In this document: piece by piece, positions 7,268-15,612 of the stretch
How the letters are laid out: each line of letters starts with the position of its first letter
Numbering within the stretch: the first letter of the stretch is position 1
Notes under the pieces: generated by a model
Told to the model about the DNA's origin: nothing
What the model saw: only the letters and a program-made list of their open reading frames with translations
Database searches by the model: none
Made by a program: the position numbers and the translations under genes
Assembly: GCA_029548025.1 (NCBI GenBank)
Contig: JAKPOE010000476.1
Span: 1 to 16,046 of the forward strand
DNA from: Spirochaetota bacterium
GTDB taxonomy: Bacteria; Spirochaetota; UBA4802; UB4802
Length of the DNA stretch: 16,046 nt
Direction: 5' to 3'

Positions 7268-9472
7268 CTGAAGTGAGCTTTGAGAAGATACTTCTCCTTT
7301 ACTTAATTTTACCAGTGATAGCATTTGTTCAATATCATTCTTATATGTTGCAGATACTTTTTTACTCTGCAATGACTCTTCTAAAAGAGCTATCGCCTCA
7401 TTGTATTTTTTTGTTTGTGCATAGGCAAGGGGCAACCCGGGAAATTCAGCGCCGGCAGCCAATTTTTTTACCAACTCAAAAGAACTGACTGCATTTGACG
7501 GTTTATCATACAATAAATCAATGGTACCCTGAACCTTATATGGTTGATACATTTGTGGATTTAATTTCTTTGCAGTTGCAGCATACCTATAAATCCTGTC
7601 AGACTCAAAGTGCCAGCCTGTTGCCGCCTGCATTGCTGTATACGTCTGCACATCTTTGCCAAATGCCGCAGTGATATCATTGTATACATACAGCTCTTTC
7701 TGTATTTCTTTTAATTTTGCATTGTACCATTCAAGCGTTGCTTTATCGCTGGCAAGCGACGATGGCTCAATGACAGCCTTGCCTTTCTTTTTATCATCTA
7801 TCAGTTTTGCATATCGTTTTTTAATTATGCTACCATCATCCTTAATGGTTTTAATCAAAGGCATTAATGATTGCAATCCAACAGTATGTATGGCCAATCG
7901 TGTTACCTTTTGTTCGGCCTGCTCAATTGAGTGAAACATCTTATATGCAAGCAGAGCATCATATTCCTTAACCGCATCACCATACATTCTGTTCCATATA
8001 TACGTATCAACAAGCCCTTTGCGTAAATTGACATCATCAGGATTTTTTACCAGTGCCTCTTTATAACTATCTATTAATGCCCGACGCTCTTTTGCAAGCT
8101 CATCTTTAACATCTAATGATATACCCGATAGTTCCGGATATAAATCTACAACCTGTTTTGCATCATTAATTATTCTTGCTGCTTTTGCACTTTCACCTAA
8201 ATCAAGATATATCTTAGCCAATTTTTTATATGCTGATATCTGCTTTTCATTTATATCGATTATGCGGTAATATTGTCGTATGGCATCATACGCCCTTCCT
8301 GCCCAGTAATAATTATCACCTAAAACCTCAAGCACTTCAATATTACTGGGGGCAATAGTTTCAGCCTTTTCAAATGTGGCGATAGCTCTGTTCATTTCAC
8401 CTTTCCACGAATATTGTGTACCCAGTGAAATATACGCATCCACATTTTCCGGATCTATGGCAATAATTTCCTGATAATACTTTATTGCTTCATCATAGCG
8501 ATTGTTCCAGCCTGCAAGTACTGAAAGAAGCTTTCGTGCAGTGATATTTTTTTCATCAATAGCAATGATATTTTTATATTCACTGATGGCTGCATCTAAT
8601 TGATCTGACCATGAATAAAATGCAGCAAGCTCTAGCCGCATATCAAGATCACGTGGATTTTTTTCCAAATATTTTTTTAGTAAAAATATTGCTTTGTTAT
8701 AATCATATAGCCAACCATAAATTTGCACAAGGGAAAATAGTGCTTCTCTATCACTAATATTTGCACGTAATTTTTTTTCATAAAATTCAGGAGCATTAAA
8801 CAGTATGCCATCACCCGGAGTGGCAAAATCTTTTGGTGCAACCTCAGGAAAATCCATAAGCTGTGCTATACCTGTACTATATTGAGGCAATAATAAAATG
8901 GCATCAACATAAAAGTAGTAATCCCAGCCGCTGCTTCTTTTTTGTTTTACTCTAATTGTCAGGGTGTGTTTCCCAGCATTGAGTGTACCACTGGCAATTT
9001 TTACCCAGTAGAACCCACCAATACCATAAAAACTTTTCACATACACATTCTCAGCTGATGCTGTCTGAAACGGGCCGTTGTCAATTTGCCATTCAATGGG
9101 GGATGCATAGCCAGGCCTATCCTTATATGCTGATCCGGGAGGGGTGCATCCCATCCAGAAATCATATTCCTTGGTATGGGTAACATAAAAAACATAGGTA
9201 GCAAAATAACCGTCCTGTGGGGGATCAACATCTTTTGAAAGTTGTAACGCAAACTTATTACTGCAAAAGAAGTTATATATGGGTTCACGGGCAAAATTCG
9301 TTGATACCGCGTTTTCACCTTCTATCCATATATAATTTTTATATGTTATCTTAGAAGTGCGGTTTTTTTCATCGCTTTGAGCATTATCGGTAAATTGCGC
9401 ATAGGTTATTGCTGCTATAACCAGAGCACTTATTATTGTAAAAAATATCTTTAATCTTCTTTTTATAATCAT
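7247..9472 (-). CDS. Secreted protein with N-terminal carbohydrate-binding-like domain and TPR array, 3' end cut by IS66
   Basis: This 741-residue protein has a signal peptide (about 1-25, cleavage near TYA-QF). Next is a beta-sandwich-like region (about 45-197) starting YIWIEGENA and ending YFYVDAILLLP, which resembles galactose-binding/CBM-type domains. A run of TPRs (about 240-510) follows, with repeated pattern xxGWxxxYDEAIxxYxxIIAIDPxN, then a helical region with another TPR-like unit (about 640-710). TPRs mediate protein contacts, so it may be a periplasmic or surface scaffold. The last six residues, VTTQKK, and the TAG stop are encoded by the IS66 terminal repeat, so the natural C-terminus is lost. 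The loss may be small because the helical fold continues to about residue 724. The ribosome binding site GAGGGG is 5 bases before the ATG. It lies 27 bases after the lipoprotein gene in one operon. Confidence 0.75.
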   Translation of the reverse strand: MIIKRRLKIFFTIISALVIAAITYAQFTDNAQSDEKNRTSKITYKNYIWIEGENAVSTNFAREPIYNFFCSNKFALQLSKDVDPPQDGYFATYVFYVTHTKEYDFWMGCTPPGSAYKDRPGYASPIEWQIDNGPFQTASAENVYVKSFYGIGGFYWVKIASGTLNAGKHTLTIRVKQKRSSGWDYYFYVDAILLLPQYSTGIAQLMDFPEVAPKDFATPGDGILFNAPEFYEKKLRANISDREALFSLVQIYGWLYDYNKAIFLLKKYLEKNPRDLDMRLELAAFYSWSDQLDAAISEYKNIIAIDEKNITARKLLSVLAGWNNRYDEAIKYYQEIIAIDPENVDAYISLGTQYSWKGEMNRAIATFEKAETIAPSNIEVLEVLGDNYYWAGRAYDAIRQYYRIIDINEKQISAYKKLAKIYLDLGESAKAARIINDAKQVVDLYPELSGISLDVKDELAKERRALIDSYKEALVKNPDDVNLRKGLVDTYIWNRMYGDAVKEYDALLAYKMFHSIEQAEQKVTRLAIHTVGLQSLMPLIKTIKDDGSIIKKRYAKLIDDKKKGKAVIEPSSLASDKATLEWYNAKLKEIQKELYVYNDITAAFGKDVQTYTAMQAATGWHFESDRIYRYAATAKKLNPQMYQPYKVQGTIDLLYDKPSNAVSSFELVKKLAAGAEFPGLPLAYAQTKKYNEAIALLEESLQSKKVSATYKNDIEQMLSLVKLSKGEVSSQSSLQVTTQKK

Positions 9473-9499
9473 ATATACCCCTCATCCCCAAATGGTGTC

Positions 9500-10567
9500 T
9501 TACTTTACTAATTTTTGAAGTATCATTATTGCCTGCAATCCTGTTACTGATTCATCAGGATATGCATCCTGGCTCAAGGAAGCAGTCATAATACCCATAT
9601 CAACAGCCAAACGCATAGCATTATAATATTCATTATCATTTTTTATATCATTGAAAAAAGGAGGTGATTCATTTTTAAATTTTGACCGTAATCCTTCATT
9701 ATTACGTGATAGTACTAAAAAATCCTCAACTAGCTTTGCCATCTCACCACGAGATACTACCATAAATGGTTCAAATGCGCTCCCCTGAATATACGAAAAG
9801 AATCCCTTCTGTCGTAAAGAGACAATTGCACTTTTATACTGAGACTTTTCCAGATCAATAAAATTGGCATCAAGTGGCTTTGCAGTGGCAATATACTTTT
9901 GCAATTCAAATATTTCATATAATATATATGCAAGCTTATCTCTTGTCATTGTGGGCTCAAGAATAAAGTCAGAAACTTTTGCTACATTGATGGACAGTGT
10001 CTTTATACGGGATATAACTTCAAGTCGGTTGGCAGCAACAACCTGCAATTCCCTGTTAAGCAATAAGGCTTTTGTGTAATTATCACGTGCCTTATCATAA
10101 TCTGCTTTTAAAAAATACGCATCACCCATTGCTATAAATGCCATTGGATTATCCAAGCCTTCCACTGCACGTAAGATATCAAGTGCACCCTGAGCACCCG
10201 CTTTCCCTTTTGTAGAAAGCAGTACACGTGCCTGTATAATTGCCCCCAATTGATTATTCCCGGATGGAGAAGAGGCAAGTTCAACCTGTGATGATGCATC
10301 CTGATAGTTCCCTTTTAAATAATAATAGTAGGCCAGTAAAGCAGCTACCGTTGTATCAGATTTTTTTTCTTTTATCAGTTCTGCCTGCCGTTGCATCAAA
10401 AGAGTATACGCTTTGTTAATAAGCTTATCTTTTTGCACAGGATTTTCCAGTGATTCTGCATTGGTTAAATTTTTATATATACGTTCATAATCCTTTTGTG
10501 GGCTCTGCTTTATTAATTGCCCGCAAGAAATAAAAATTAGTAGAATAAAAATAAATATCTTTTTCAT
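9500..10567 (-). CDS. Lipoprotein with TPR and SLH-like domains
   Basis: This 355-residue protein has a short lipoprotein signal (MKKIFIFILLIFISC) with lipidation cysteine C15. Helical TPR-like repeats occupy about 45-190, including a good unit PMAFIAMGDAYFLKADYDKARDNYTKALLL (described here from 141 to 170). The C-terminal half carries SLH-like repeats. One runs from FIDLEKSQYKSAI (236) to GEMAKLVEDFL (284) and another from FFNDI (304) to the end, preceded by a partial one near 207-227. SLH domains anchor proteins to the cell wall or envelope glycans. Here they are joined to a lipid anchor, which suggests bridging of a membrane to peptidoglycan or a surface polymer. It is the first gene of a two-gene operon with the TPR protein. 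The ribosome binding site GGTGGTG lies about 5 bases before the ATG. Confidence 0.78.
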   Translation of the reverse strand: MKKIFIFILLIFISCGQLIKQSPQKDYERIYKNLTNAESLENPVQKDKLINKAYTLLMQRQAELIKEKKSDTTVAALLAYYYYLKGNYQDASSQVELASSPSGNNQLGAIIQARVLLSTKGKAGAQGALDILRAVEGLDNPMAFIAMGDAYFLKADYDKARDNYTKALLLNRELQVVAANRLEVISRIKTLSINVAKVSDFILEPTMTRDKLAYILYEIFELQKYIATAKPLDANFIDLEKSQYKSAIVSLRQKGFFSYIQGSAFEPFMVVSRGEMAKLVEDFLVLSRNNEGLRSKFKNESPPFFNDIKNDNEYYNAMRLAVDMGIMTASLSQDAYPDESVTGLQAIMILQKLVK

Positions 10568-10617
10568 ATCACACCACCATCATATTATTTACACTATGCT
10601 CAAAGTATTATCATTAA

Positions 10618-10647
10618 ATTATACTAAAAATAACTCATTATTTACAA
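10618..10647 (-). promoter_or_regulatory. Sigma-70-like promoter of the lipoprotein/TPR operon
   Basis: On the minus strand, TTGTAA (10647-10642) and TATAAT (10623-10618) are separated by 18 bases. The -10 lies 50 bases upstream of the lipoprotein ATG. The -10 is a perfect consensus and the -35 matches four of six bases. The surrounding region is AT-rich, so other initiations are possible. Confidence 0.55.
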
Positions 10648-10707
10648 GAAAAATAATGATAATTTTTCACTAATTATTCCTAAAATGTGGAAATTTGAAT
10701 AAAATAT

Positions 10708-10758
10708 AAAATAGTGTACATTCCCGTCGCCTTCGGCGGCGGGGGTGTACACTATTTT
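10708..10758 (+). repeat. 51-base GC-cored hairpin, possible palindromic repeat unit or terminator
   Basis: The outer arms are AAAATAGTGTACA (10708-10720) and its exact complement TGTACACTATTTT (10746-10758). The inner arms are CCCGTCGCC (10723-10731) and GGCGGCGGG (10735-10743). Read as plus-strand RNA, all 24 positions pair (21 Watson-Crick, 3 G-U) around a 3-base UUC loop. On the minus strand the G-U pairs become A-C mismatches. The GC-rich core is very unlike the AT-rich surroundings. It lies in the 297-base gap between the YhhN gene end (10865) and the lipoprotein gene start (10567). It could terminate the YhhN transcript, although only a 4-T run follows. It could also be a dispersed palindromic (REP/MITE-like) element. 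No gene is seen in the rest of that gap. Confidence 0.7.
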
Positions 10759-10864
10759 CATTATGAAATTTTTTAAGAAATTATTGCTGATAATTTTTTA
10801 AATATAAACACAATACAACATCACACCACCAAGATAGTGCACTGAGTTAATAATCTTTTTTTCA

Positions 10865-11533
10865 TCAATAATAGCAGGAGACTGCAAACAGAAGCTGTGC
10901 AGGTGCATACAATGACCATGTAACAACAGTGCTATGAGGTACTTTGTGTACAAACTGGTTAAATGCAAGAACACCGTCAGATATGGCAAAAAGGATTGCT
11001 GCCATGGTTACAATGGCACCCCGGGGGTATACATTTTTCAGAAACGTACCAATAGCCAGGAGCAATACCAAGGATAAAACAAGCATATACAGTATAACCG
11101 GAATATATACTTTACCTTTTGCTTTGTGAATTACTAAATAATACAAAAAGAAAATTGATAGAATAATCATAATAATAATTATATCAATGGTTCCAAAATG
11201 ATAATTAATACTCAGCGCATACACATAGCACAGATGGGTTAATAAAAAGAAAAAAAGTCCATGGATAAAAAAGCTTATCTCTTCAATCATAAGAAAAGTA
11301 TCTGCAATCAATGCAAAGACAAGTCCGGCAATAATAAAGATATTATACACGGTAAAACCACGGACATATGACAGATACAATGCAATAATAATGACAATAT
11401 AGGTGATAAGGGGGGTGAAAATATATTTAAGCTTCAAAATCTTTTTAAAGGCCACTATCTCACGGAGAATAAAAATAATAAAAAATATACCTACAAGATA
11501 TGCAACATTTGTCTGCACAATAATATCGGGCAT
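10865..11533 (-). CDS. YhhN/TMEM86-family integral membrane protein
   Basis: The 222-residue product is made mostly of hydrophobic helices (about 7-8 TM segments). Family hallmarks are ALIADTFLM (Asp about 78) and, near the C-terminus, LFAISDGVLAFNQF (Asp about 186) followed by SLYAPAQLLF. The eukaryotic member TMEM86B is a lysoplasmalogenase that hydrolyses the vinyl-ether bond of lysoplasmalogens; bacterial members are mostly uncharacterised. I chose the ATG at 11533 because GAAGGGAAA precedes it at the right distance and the length fits the family. A TTG at 11593 would add 20 residues of hydrophilic sequence. It lies 146 bases after csrA on the same strand, either as an extension of the flagellar operon or under its own promoter. 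Confidence 0.8.
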   Translation of the reverse strand: MPDIIVQTNVAYLVGIFFIIFILREIVAFKKILKLKYIFTPLITYIVIIIALYLSYVRGFTVYNIFIIAGLVFALIADTFLMIEEISFFIHGLFFFLLTHLCYVYALSINYHFGTIDIIIIMIILSIFFLYYLVIHKAKGKVYIPVILYMLVLSLVLLLAIGTFLKNVYPRGAIVTMAAILFAISDGVLAFNQFVHKVPHSTVVTWSLYAPAQLLFAVSCYY

Positions 11534-11590
11534 TTTCCCTTCCCCAAAAAATAGGATTTCACCACCATCATTCCCAACATGATATGGATT

Positions 11591-11604
11591 CAATCACGTG
11601 ATTG
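11591..11604. promoter_or_regulatory. 14-base perfect palindrome upstream of the YhhN gene
   Basis: CAATCACGTGATTG is fully self-complementary with no spacer. It lies between csrA and the YhhN gene, 58 bases upstream of the chosen ATG. It may be an operator. It is not followed by a T tract and has no loop, so it is not a typical terminator. Confidence 0.45.
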
Positions 11605-11679
11605 TAAGTCCTGAATCATGTTTGAATATGACAGGATAGTGTTATCATTTACAGCAGGTACTTATGAACTGTGTTACTA

Positions 11680-11946
11680 TTATTTTTTTTGGTTGTCAAT
11701 GTTTTTTTCTTTATGAGTCTGCAATATATCAGTAATATCTTTGAGTGTTTCGGGTTTAAGCTGAGATTTCATTGCGGCAATATTTTCCTTCTGTATTTCT
11801 TCATATATCTCTTTACGGTGCACTGCCACCGATTTTGGTGCTTTGATTCCTAATTTAACCTGATCACCTTTGATATCAATAATAACTATCTCAATGTCAT
11901 CGCCAATCATGATGCTTTCGTTTACTTTACGCGCCAGTACCAGCAT
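11680..11946 (-). CDS. csrA: Carbon storage regulator CsrA (RsmA), flagellin translation regulator
   Basis: This 88-residue protein has the canonical CsrA start [20 protein letters not shown] with the RNA-contact residues L4 and R6, and the second RNA-binding strand [12 protein letters not shown] with R44. A helical tail of about 25 residues (64-88) extends beyond the usual 60-70 residues and is Lys-rich at the end. CsrA dimers bind GGA-containing leaders and block translation. In Bacillus and spirochaetes the flagellin mRNA is the main target, and FliW antagonises CsrA. The ribosome binding site AGAGGTGAT contains the TGA stop of fliW, giving a 4-base gap and likely translational coupling. 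Confidence 0.96.
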   Translation of the reverse strand: MLVLARKVNESIMIGDDIEIVIIDIKGDQVKLGIKAPKSVAVHRKEIYEEIQKENIAAMKSQLKPETLKDITDILQTHKEKNIDNQKK

Positions 11947-11950
11947 GCAA

Positions 11951-12403
11951 TCACCTCTTCACCTGTGCTTTTTTTATCTCTTCCAGGATGTAATGGCGCA
12001 CCGTGTATTTATCGCTTAATGATATGGCCTGTTTGCCACGTCGTGTTTTAGGATTAATAAGGACAGGCCCCTGTAGATTGGCGGTCATTTTTGAAGGATC
12101 TTCTGGTATGGTAACTATCGCAAACACTATGACTTCATCAGGGCTTTTTGCACCTATATCCTCTAAATCTTCTGGCATAACGTTCAGTTCATACTGCATC
12201 ATAAAATCTATGGGGCGTATAATCACAAATGCTAAATCAGGTTCATCATACGCCTGCAGCCATTTAAATGGTGATTTTTCATTGGCATCCAGAATGATAA
12301 ATTTTTTAATGTCCTCAAAACCATAAATGCCTTCAGGGAAATCAATAATCTGCCGTTCATCAACTTCAATTTGCCCAAATGGTTTTGTTGCTATTGTTAC
12401 CAA
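11951..12403 (-). CDS. fliW: Flagellar assembly factor FliW (CsrA antagonist)
   Basis: The protein, about 150 residues, has the family segments [19 protein letters not shown] near the N-terminus, FVIIRPIDF in the middle, and [19 protein letters not shown] near the C-terminus. FliW binds flagellin and, when free, binds CsrA and relieves its repression, so flagellin amount is matched to assembly. I prefer a TTG start (12403-12401) because AGAGGTG lies 6 bases upstream. A GTG at 12412 is also in frame but overlaps that Shine-Dalgarno sequence, so initiation there would have no spacer. There are 15 to 24 bases between the flgL stop and this start. The order flgL-fliW-csrA is common in spirochaetes. 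Confidence 0.94.
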   Translation of the reverse strand: MVTIATKPFGQIEVDERQIIDFPEGIYGFEDIKKFIILDANEKSPFKWLQAYDEPDLAFVIIRPIDFMMQYELNVMPEDLEDIGAKSPDEVIVFAIVTIPEDPSKMTANLQGPVLINPKTRRGKQAISLSDKYTVRHYILEEIKKAQVKR

Positions 12404-12427
12404 CGGTAGCACCTCTTCATAGCGTTA

Positions 12428-13690
12428 TTATCGCAGGAAATCCATAAGTGTGGGCTTGATTGACCGCGCACCAACTGCCAGTGCATAGTTGTGTACTGAT
12501 TCAAGCCATCTAAAGTTCATTATGGTTTCAGGAAAATCAATCCCTTCAGATTTTGCCAGTATGTCAAGTATATTACTCTTTGCATATTCCGAACGTTTTG
12601 CAAGTTCCTCAATCCTGTTTTCTTTTGCACCAACTGCAGCAATGTGGCGCAACACATTATCAAGCGCCATATCAATAAGTCCCAGGTCACGCCCACCAAC
12701 AAGCTCCTGATCACCCCGCACCAGGTCATCACGCAACTGTATAACCATATCAAAAATTGACATACCACTTACTGACACCGTGGGATCAACATTGTTTGGC
12801 GGATTGGGAAAATCAGGATTTACCATGCCAGCATCGCGCAAAAATGTCCCGCTGCCTTCATCTTCAAGCCATATAGCATGCGGTACCGTTGTTTCAAGCA
12901 CTAAATTGTTTCGCGCACCTAGTGATGCTTTTACGCTCAGGCCAGCATTATTAATCTTGTCTATAACCATATCAATGGTATCACCGGCGGCAATCTGAAT
13001 TGAAACGCCATCAATCTTAAATGATTGTGTGGCAAGGGCTCTGTATTGCGACACATCTTTGTTGGCCGATAGCACCTGATTGGTTGCCCAGAATGCCCAG
13101 TTTCCCGGAACATTAACATCCAGATACTCGCTGTTTGCAACTTCGCGCAGTATTTTGCCTATATTTCCACGGTACTGCACACCAATCATAGCATTCCCCT
13201 GATTGCCTGCAGTGAGTGTTTGATAGATGGGGACAAATGGGTCAGGTATATTTTCAGTGCCTGTTTGATAGCCACCAAAGATGGGCTTACCTGTCGCCCC
13301 CCTGATATTTGCAATGTTAACAAGTTCTTCTAACATCTGATTGATTTCGGTTGCTGCAGCCTCTTTTCGTTCAAATGAAGTATAGATGCCATGTGCACCC
13401 TGAACTGCCAGAACACGCAGGCGCTGAAAAATGCGAATAACCGATTGCAGTGCTGAATCCACCTCGCTTAATTTTGATTTTGATTCATCAATGTTTTTAA
13501 TATACTGCTCTATCTCAACCAGTGCAGTCTTGTATAGCATCTGATTGGTGGCAGCTACAGGATTATCACGCGGGAACTGCACATTTTTCCCGGTTGCAAG
13601 CATATTTTGCATGGCATCCATATCCTGCCCATGTTTGTGCAGGTTATACACAAGATTGTTGTTGATCATCTGATTGGTTACGCGTTGCAT
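12428..13690 (-). CDS. flgL: Flagellar hook-filament junction protein FlgL (HAP3)
   Basis: This 420-residue protein has the FlgL/flagellin-type N-terminal helical region (MQRVTNQMINNNLVYNL, then SGK-like LATGKNVQFPRDNPVAATNQML, residues 31-52). A flagellin hook IN-type segment (FKIDGVSIQIAAGDTID, 224-240) lies in the middle. The C-terminal helices (about 350-420) pair with the N-terminus. It forms the adaptor between FlgK and the filament, which in spirochaetes is periplasmic. Length fits spirochaetal FlgL. Only 3 bases separate it from flgK, and its ribosome binding site AGGGGG is made by the last codons of flgK, so translation is likely coupled. Confidence 0.95.
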   Translation of the reverse strand: MQRVTNQMINNNLVYNLHKHGQDMDAMQNMLATGKNVQFPRDNPVAATNQMLYKTALVEIEQYIKNIDESKSKLSEVDSALQSVIRIFQRLRVLAVQGAHGIYTSFERKEAAATEINQMLEELVNIANIRGATGKPIFGGYQTGTENIPDPFVPIYQTLTAGNQGNAMIGVQYRGNIGKILREVANSEYLDVNVPGNWAFWATNQVLSANKDVSQYRALATQSFKIDGVSIQIAAGDTIDMVIDKINNAGLSVKASLGARNNLVLETTVPHAIWLEDEGSGTFLRDAGMVNPDFPNPPNNVDPTVSVSGMSIFDMVIQLRDDLVRGDQELVGGRDLGLIDMALDNVLRHIAAVGAKENRIEELAKRSEYAKSNILDILAKSEGIDFPETIMNFRWLESVHNYALAVGARSIKPTLMDFLR

Positions 13691-13693
13691 GGT

Positions 13694-15604
13694 TTATACC
13701 CCCTGGCCTAATTTAATGATAGTTTCAAGCATACGGTCAATCATGGCAATTACTCGCGCTGAAGCATTGTATCCATGCTGGAACTGTACCATATTAGCCA
13801 TCTCTTCATCTAAGTTAATCCCTGATACTGACTCACGGAGATTGGCCAAATTTTTAAGCAATGTTTCCTGGCTTGCAATTCTGTCTTTTGCTTCTTCGCC
13901 CTGCGAACCAATGCGCGAAATAAGCGAAGTATAAAAATCATTGAACGTTGCATTTGAGTCTATCATTGCATGCTTGTGCTTGAGAGCTGCCAGTGCCAGT
14001 GCGTTAGATCCATCACCAACACCATTTGATGTATTGTAGTCACCGGTACCGCCTAAATCCTTCCCTTTAGCAGCAGCTATCGAATCAATATCGTATTTGA
14101 TTGCATCATCAATATCCATGTACGATGCAGGATTAAACATTGGCGTAATGGTGATATGTTCTCGCGATGCAATTATCTTGCGTATATCATCCACCCTGCG
14201 ATAATCAAATGCACCCTGTGGACCTGACTCTTTCAAAATGCCTGCATACCCCACTAATAGTTGCCCTGAATCTTCTAAGTGCCGTATAATAAAATTTTTC
14301 TTATCAGTATCTTCGGCGATAGTAGCTTTGAAAGCTAACTGGCTGTTGTGATTAATGTAACCCACAACGCCAATCTTTGCATCATTCACACGCTTGATGA
14401 CATCAAGCAGCGTGTCAGTTGCATAATAATTTATCTTGATTTCCTGATCCATTGCGTTGTTTTTCACAAAGGTAAGTGTACCGGTAATTCCAATGGCAGC
14501 GGAAGCATCAACCTTATTGTTACCTGAGATTTTAAAAAGTGCTGTTACATCATTGATGCCATCATTGTTCAGGTCAAAGTTTCCTTCCACATTGTCGCTT
14601 ACCGCGATGTGTTTAAAGAAATTATTATTTGTTTGATTGTTTTTCCCAAAGCCATCTCGGTGCACTTCATTTATTAAATCAGCCAAATTTATTGCAAAAG
14701 CATTCACATCATTAATATTCTGGCGCAAAACTCCATCACGTATAGAAATAAGACCTGCTAACTCACCGCTCTGAATAGTAACATCGGTGAGTGTCTGTTT
14801 CCACAGTACCTTATACATGCCATTATTGTCGGGATCCTCCATGGCAACAAGTGGCCTGAATACCTCACCCTGCACCAGGTTTTCCCCACCAATATACACT
14901 ATAAGCTCATCCTTGTCCGTGCGGCTGACACTAATATTTATAAGCTGGGACAGCTTTTCTATCAATGCATCACGCTTATCTTTAAGGTCATTGGGATTGT
15001 CGCCTAAGGCTTCAGCTTTCAATATTCGTTCATTCAAATCACGGATTGTCTGCGCGTATTCGTTTATCTGTTCCACGGTATGCCCAATCTGCCTGTTTGC
15101 CTGCTTCTGCAAATCGTATAGTTTACCATATACATATTTTACTTCATTTGCCAGTGCAATTGCTTTTTCCTTTACTACTTCCCGTGTTGAACGCTCTTCA
15201 GGATATTTTGACAATTCCTGAAAACCTTCCCATAGCGCATCCAGCCTGCTCCGTATTGATTGATCAGATGGTTCATTGTACACCATCTCAACCTGATAGA
15301 TAAAATCATTACGTGTCTTCCAATACCCAAATGCCTGCTTTTCTACCATGATGCGGTCATCAATAAATTCATCGCGAATACGCTCTATACTTTGCACCTC
15401 AGCACCCTGACCAATAGTACCGGGCTGCTGTGCTCTATTCAGAGCAGGAACATATAATGGATCTGAAGCAGTTATGACAACACGCTGACGGGAGTATTCT
15501 TCATTGGCAGCATTGGATATATTATGGCCTGTTACGTGTAGCGCCTGCTGATGAGCAAGTAATCCTCGTTTCCCAATCTCTATTCCCATGAATGTTGAAT
15601 TCAT
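13694..15604 (-). CDS. flgK: Flagellar hook-associated protein 1 FlgK (HAP1)
   Basis: This 636-residue protein starts with the spirochaetal form MNSTFMGIEIGKRGL followed by the rod-type motif TGHNISNAANEEYSRQRV. It ends with the conserved C-terminal domain (INLDEEMANMVQFQHGYNASARV and the final MLETIIKLG). The centre is the variable D2/D3 region. FlgK sits directly on the hook and joins to FlgL; its secretion needs FlgN. I chose the ATG at 15604 because GAGG lies 6 bases before it and the family starts there. A GTG at 15616 overlaps the flgN stop and would add four residues. The flgN stop TGA lies within the ribosome binding region. No frameshift or unusual insertion was seen. Confidence 0.97.
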   Translation of the reverse strand: MNSTFMGIEIGKRGLLAHQQALHVTGHNISNAANEEYSRQRVVITASDPLYVPALNRAQQPGTIGQGAEVQSIERIRDEFIDDRIMVEKQAFGYWKTRNDFIYQVEMVYNEPSDQSIRSRLDALWEGFQELSKYPEERSTREVVKEKAIALANEVKYVYGKLYDLQKQANRQIGHTVEQINEYAQTIRDLNERILKAEALGDNPNDLKDKRDALIEKLSQLINISVSRTDKDELIVYIGGENLVQGEVFRPLVAMEDPDNNGMYKVLWKQTLTDVTIQSGELAGLISIRDGVLRQNINDVNAFAINLADLINEVHRDGFGKNNQTNNNFFKHIAVSDNVEGNFDLNNDGINDVTALFKISGNNKVDASAAIGITGTLTFVKNNAMDQEIKINYYATDTLLDVIKRVNDAKIGVVGYINHNSQLAFKATIAEDTDKKNFIIRHLEDSGQLLVGYAGILKESGPQGAFDYRRVDDIRKIIASREHITITPMFNPASYMDIDDAIKYDIDSIAAAKGKDLGGTGDYNTSNGVGDGSNALALAALKHKHAMIDSNATFNDFYTSLISRIGSQGEEAKDRIASQETLLKNLANLRESVSGINLDEEMANMVQFQHGYNASARVIAMIDRMLETIIKLGQGV

Positions 15605-15612
15605 ATTATACC

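Noticed and set aside
5555..7275. Target site duplication around the IS66 element
   Set aside because: The 8-base flanks do not match, and shifting the ends by one base does not help.
11534..11593. TTG-initiated extension of the YhhN protein
   Set aside because: The ATG at 11533 has a better ribosome binding site, and the extension is hydrophilic and outside the family length.
11594..11679. Intrinsic terminator after csrA
   Set aside because: Only a weak imperfect dyad (about 11609-11636) with no following T tract on the minus strand; readthrough into the YhhN gene is possible.
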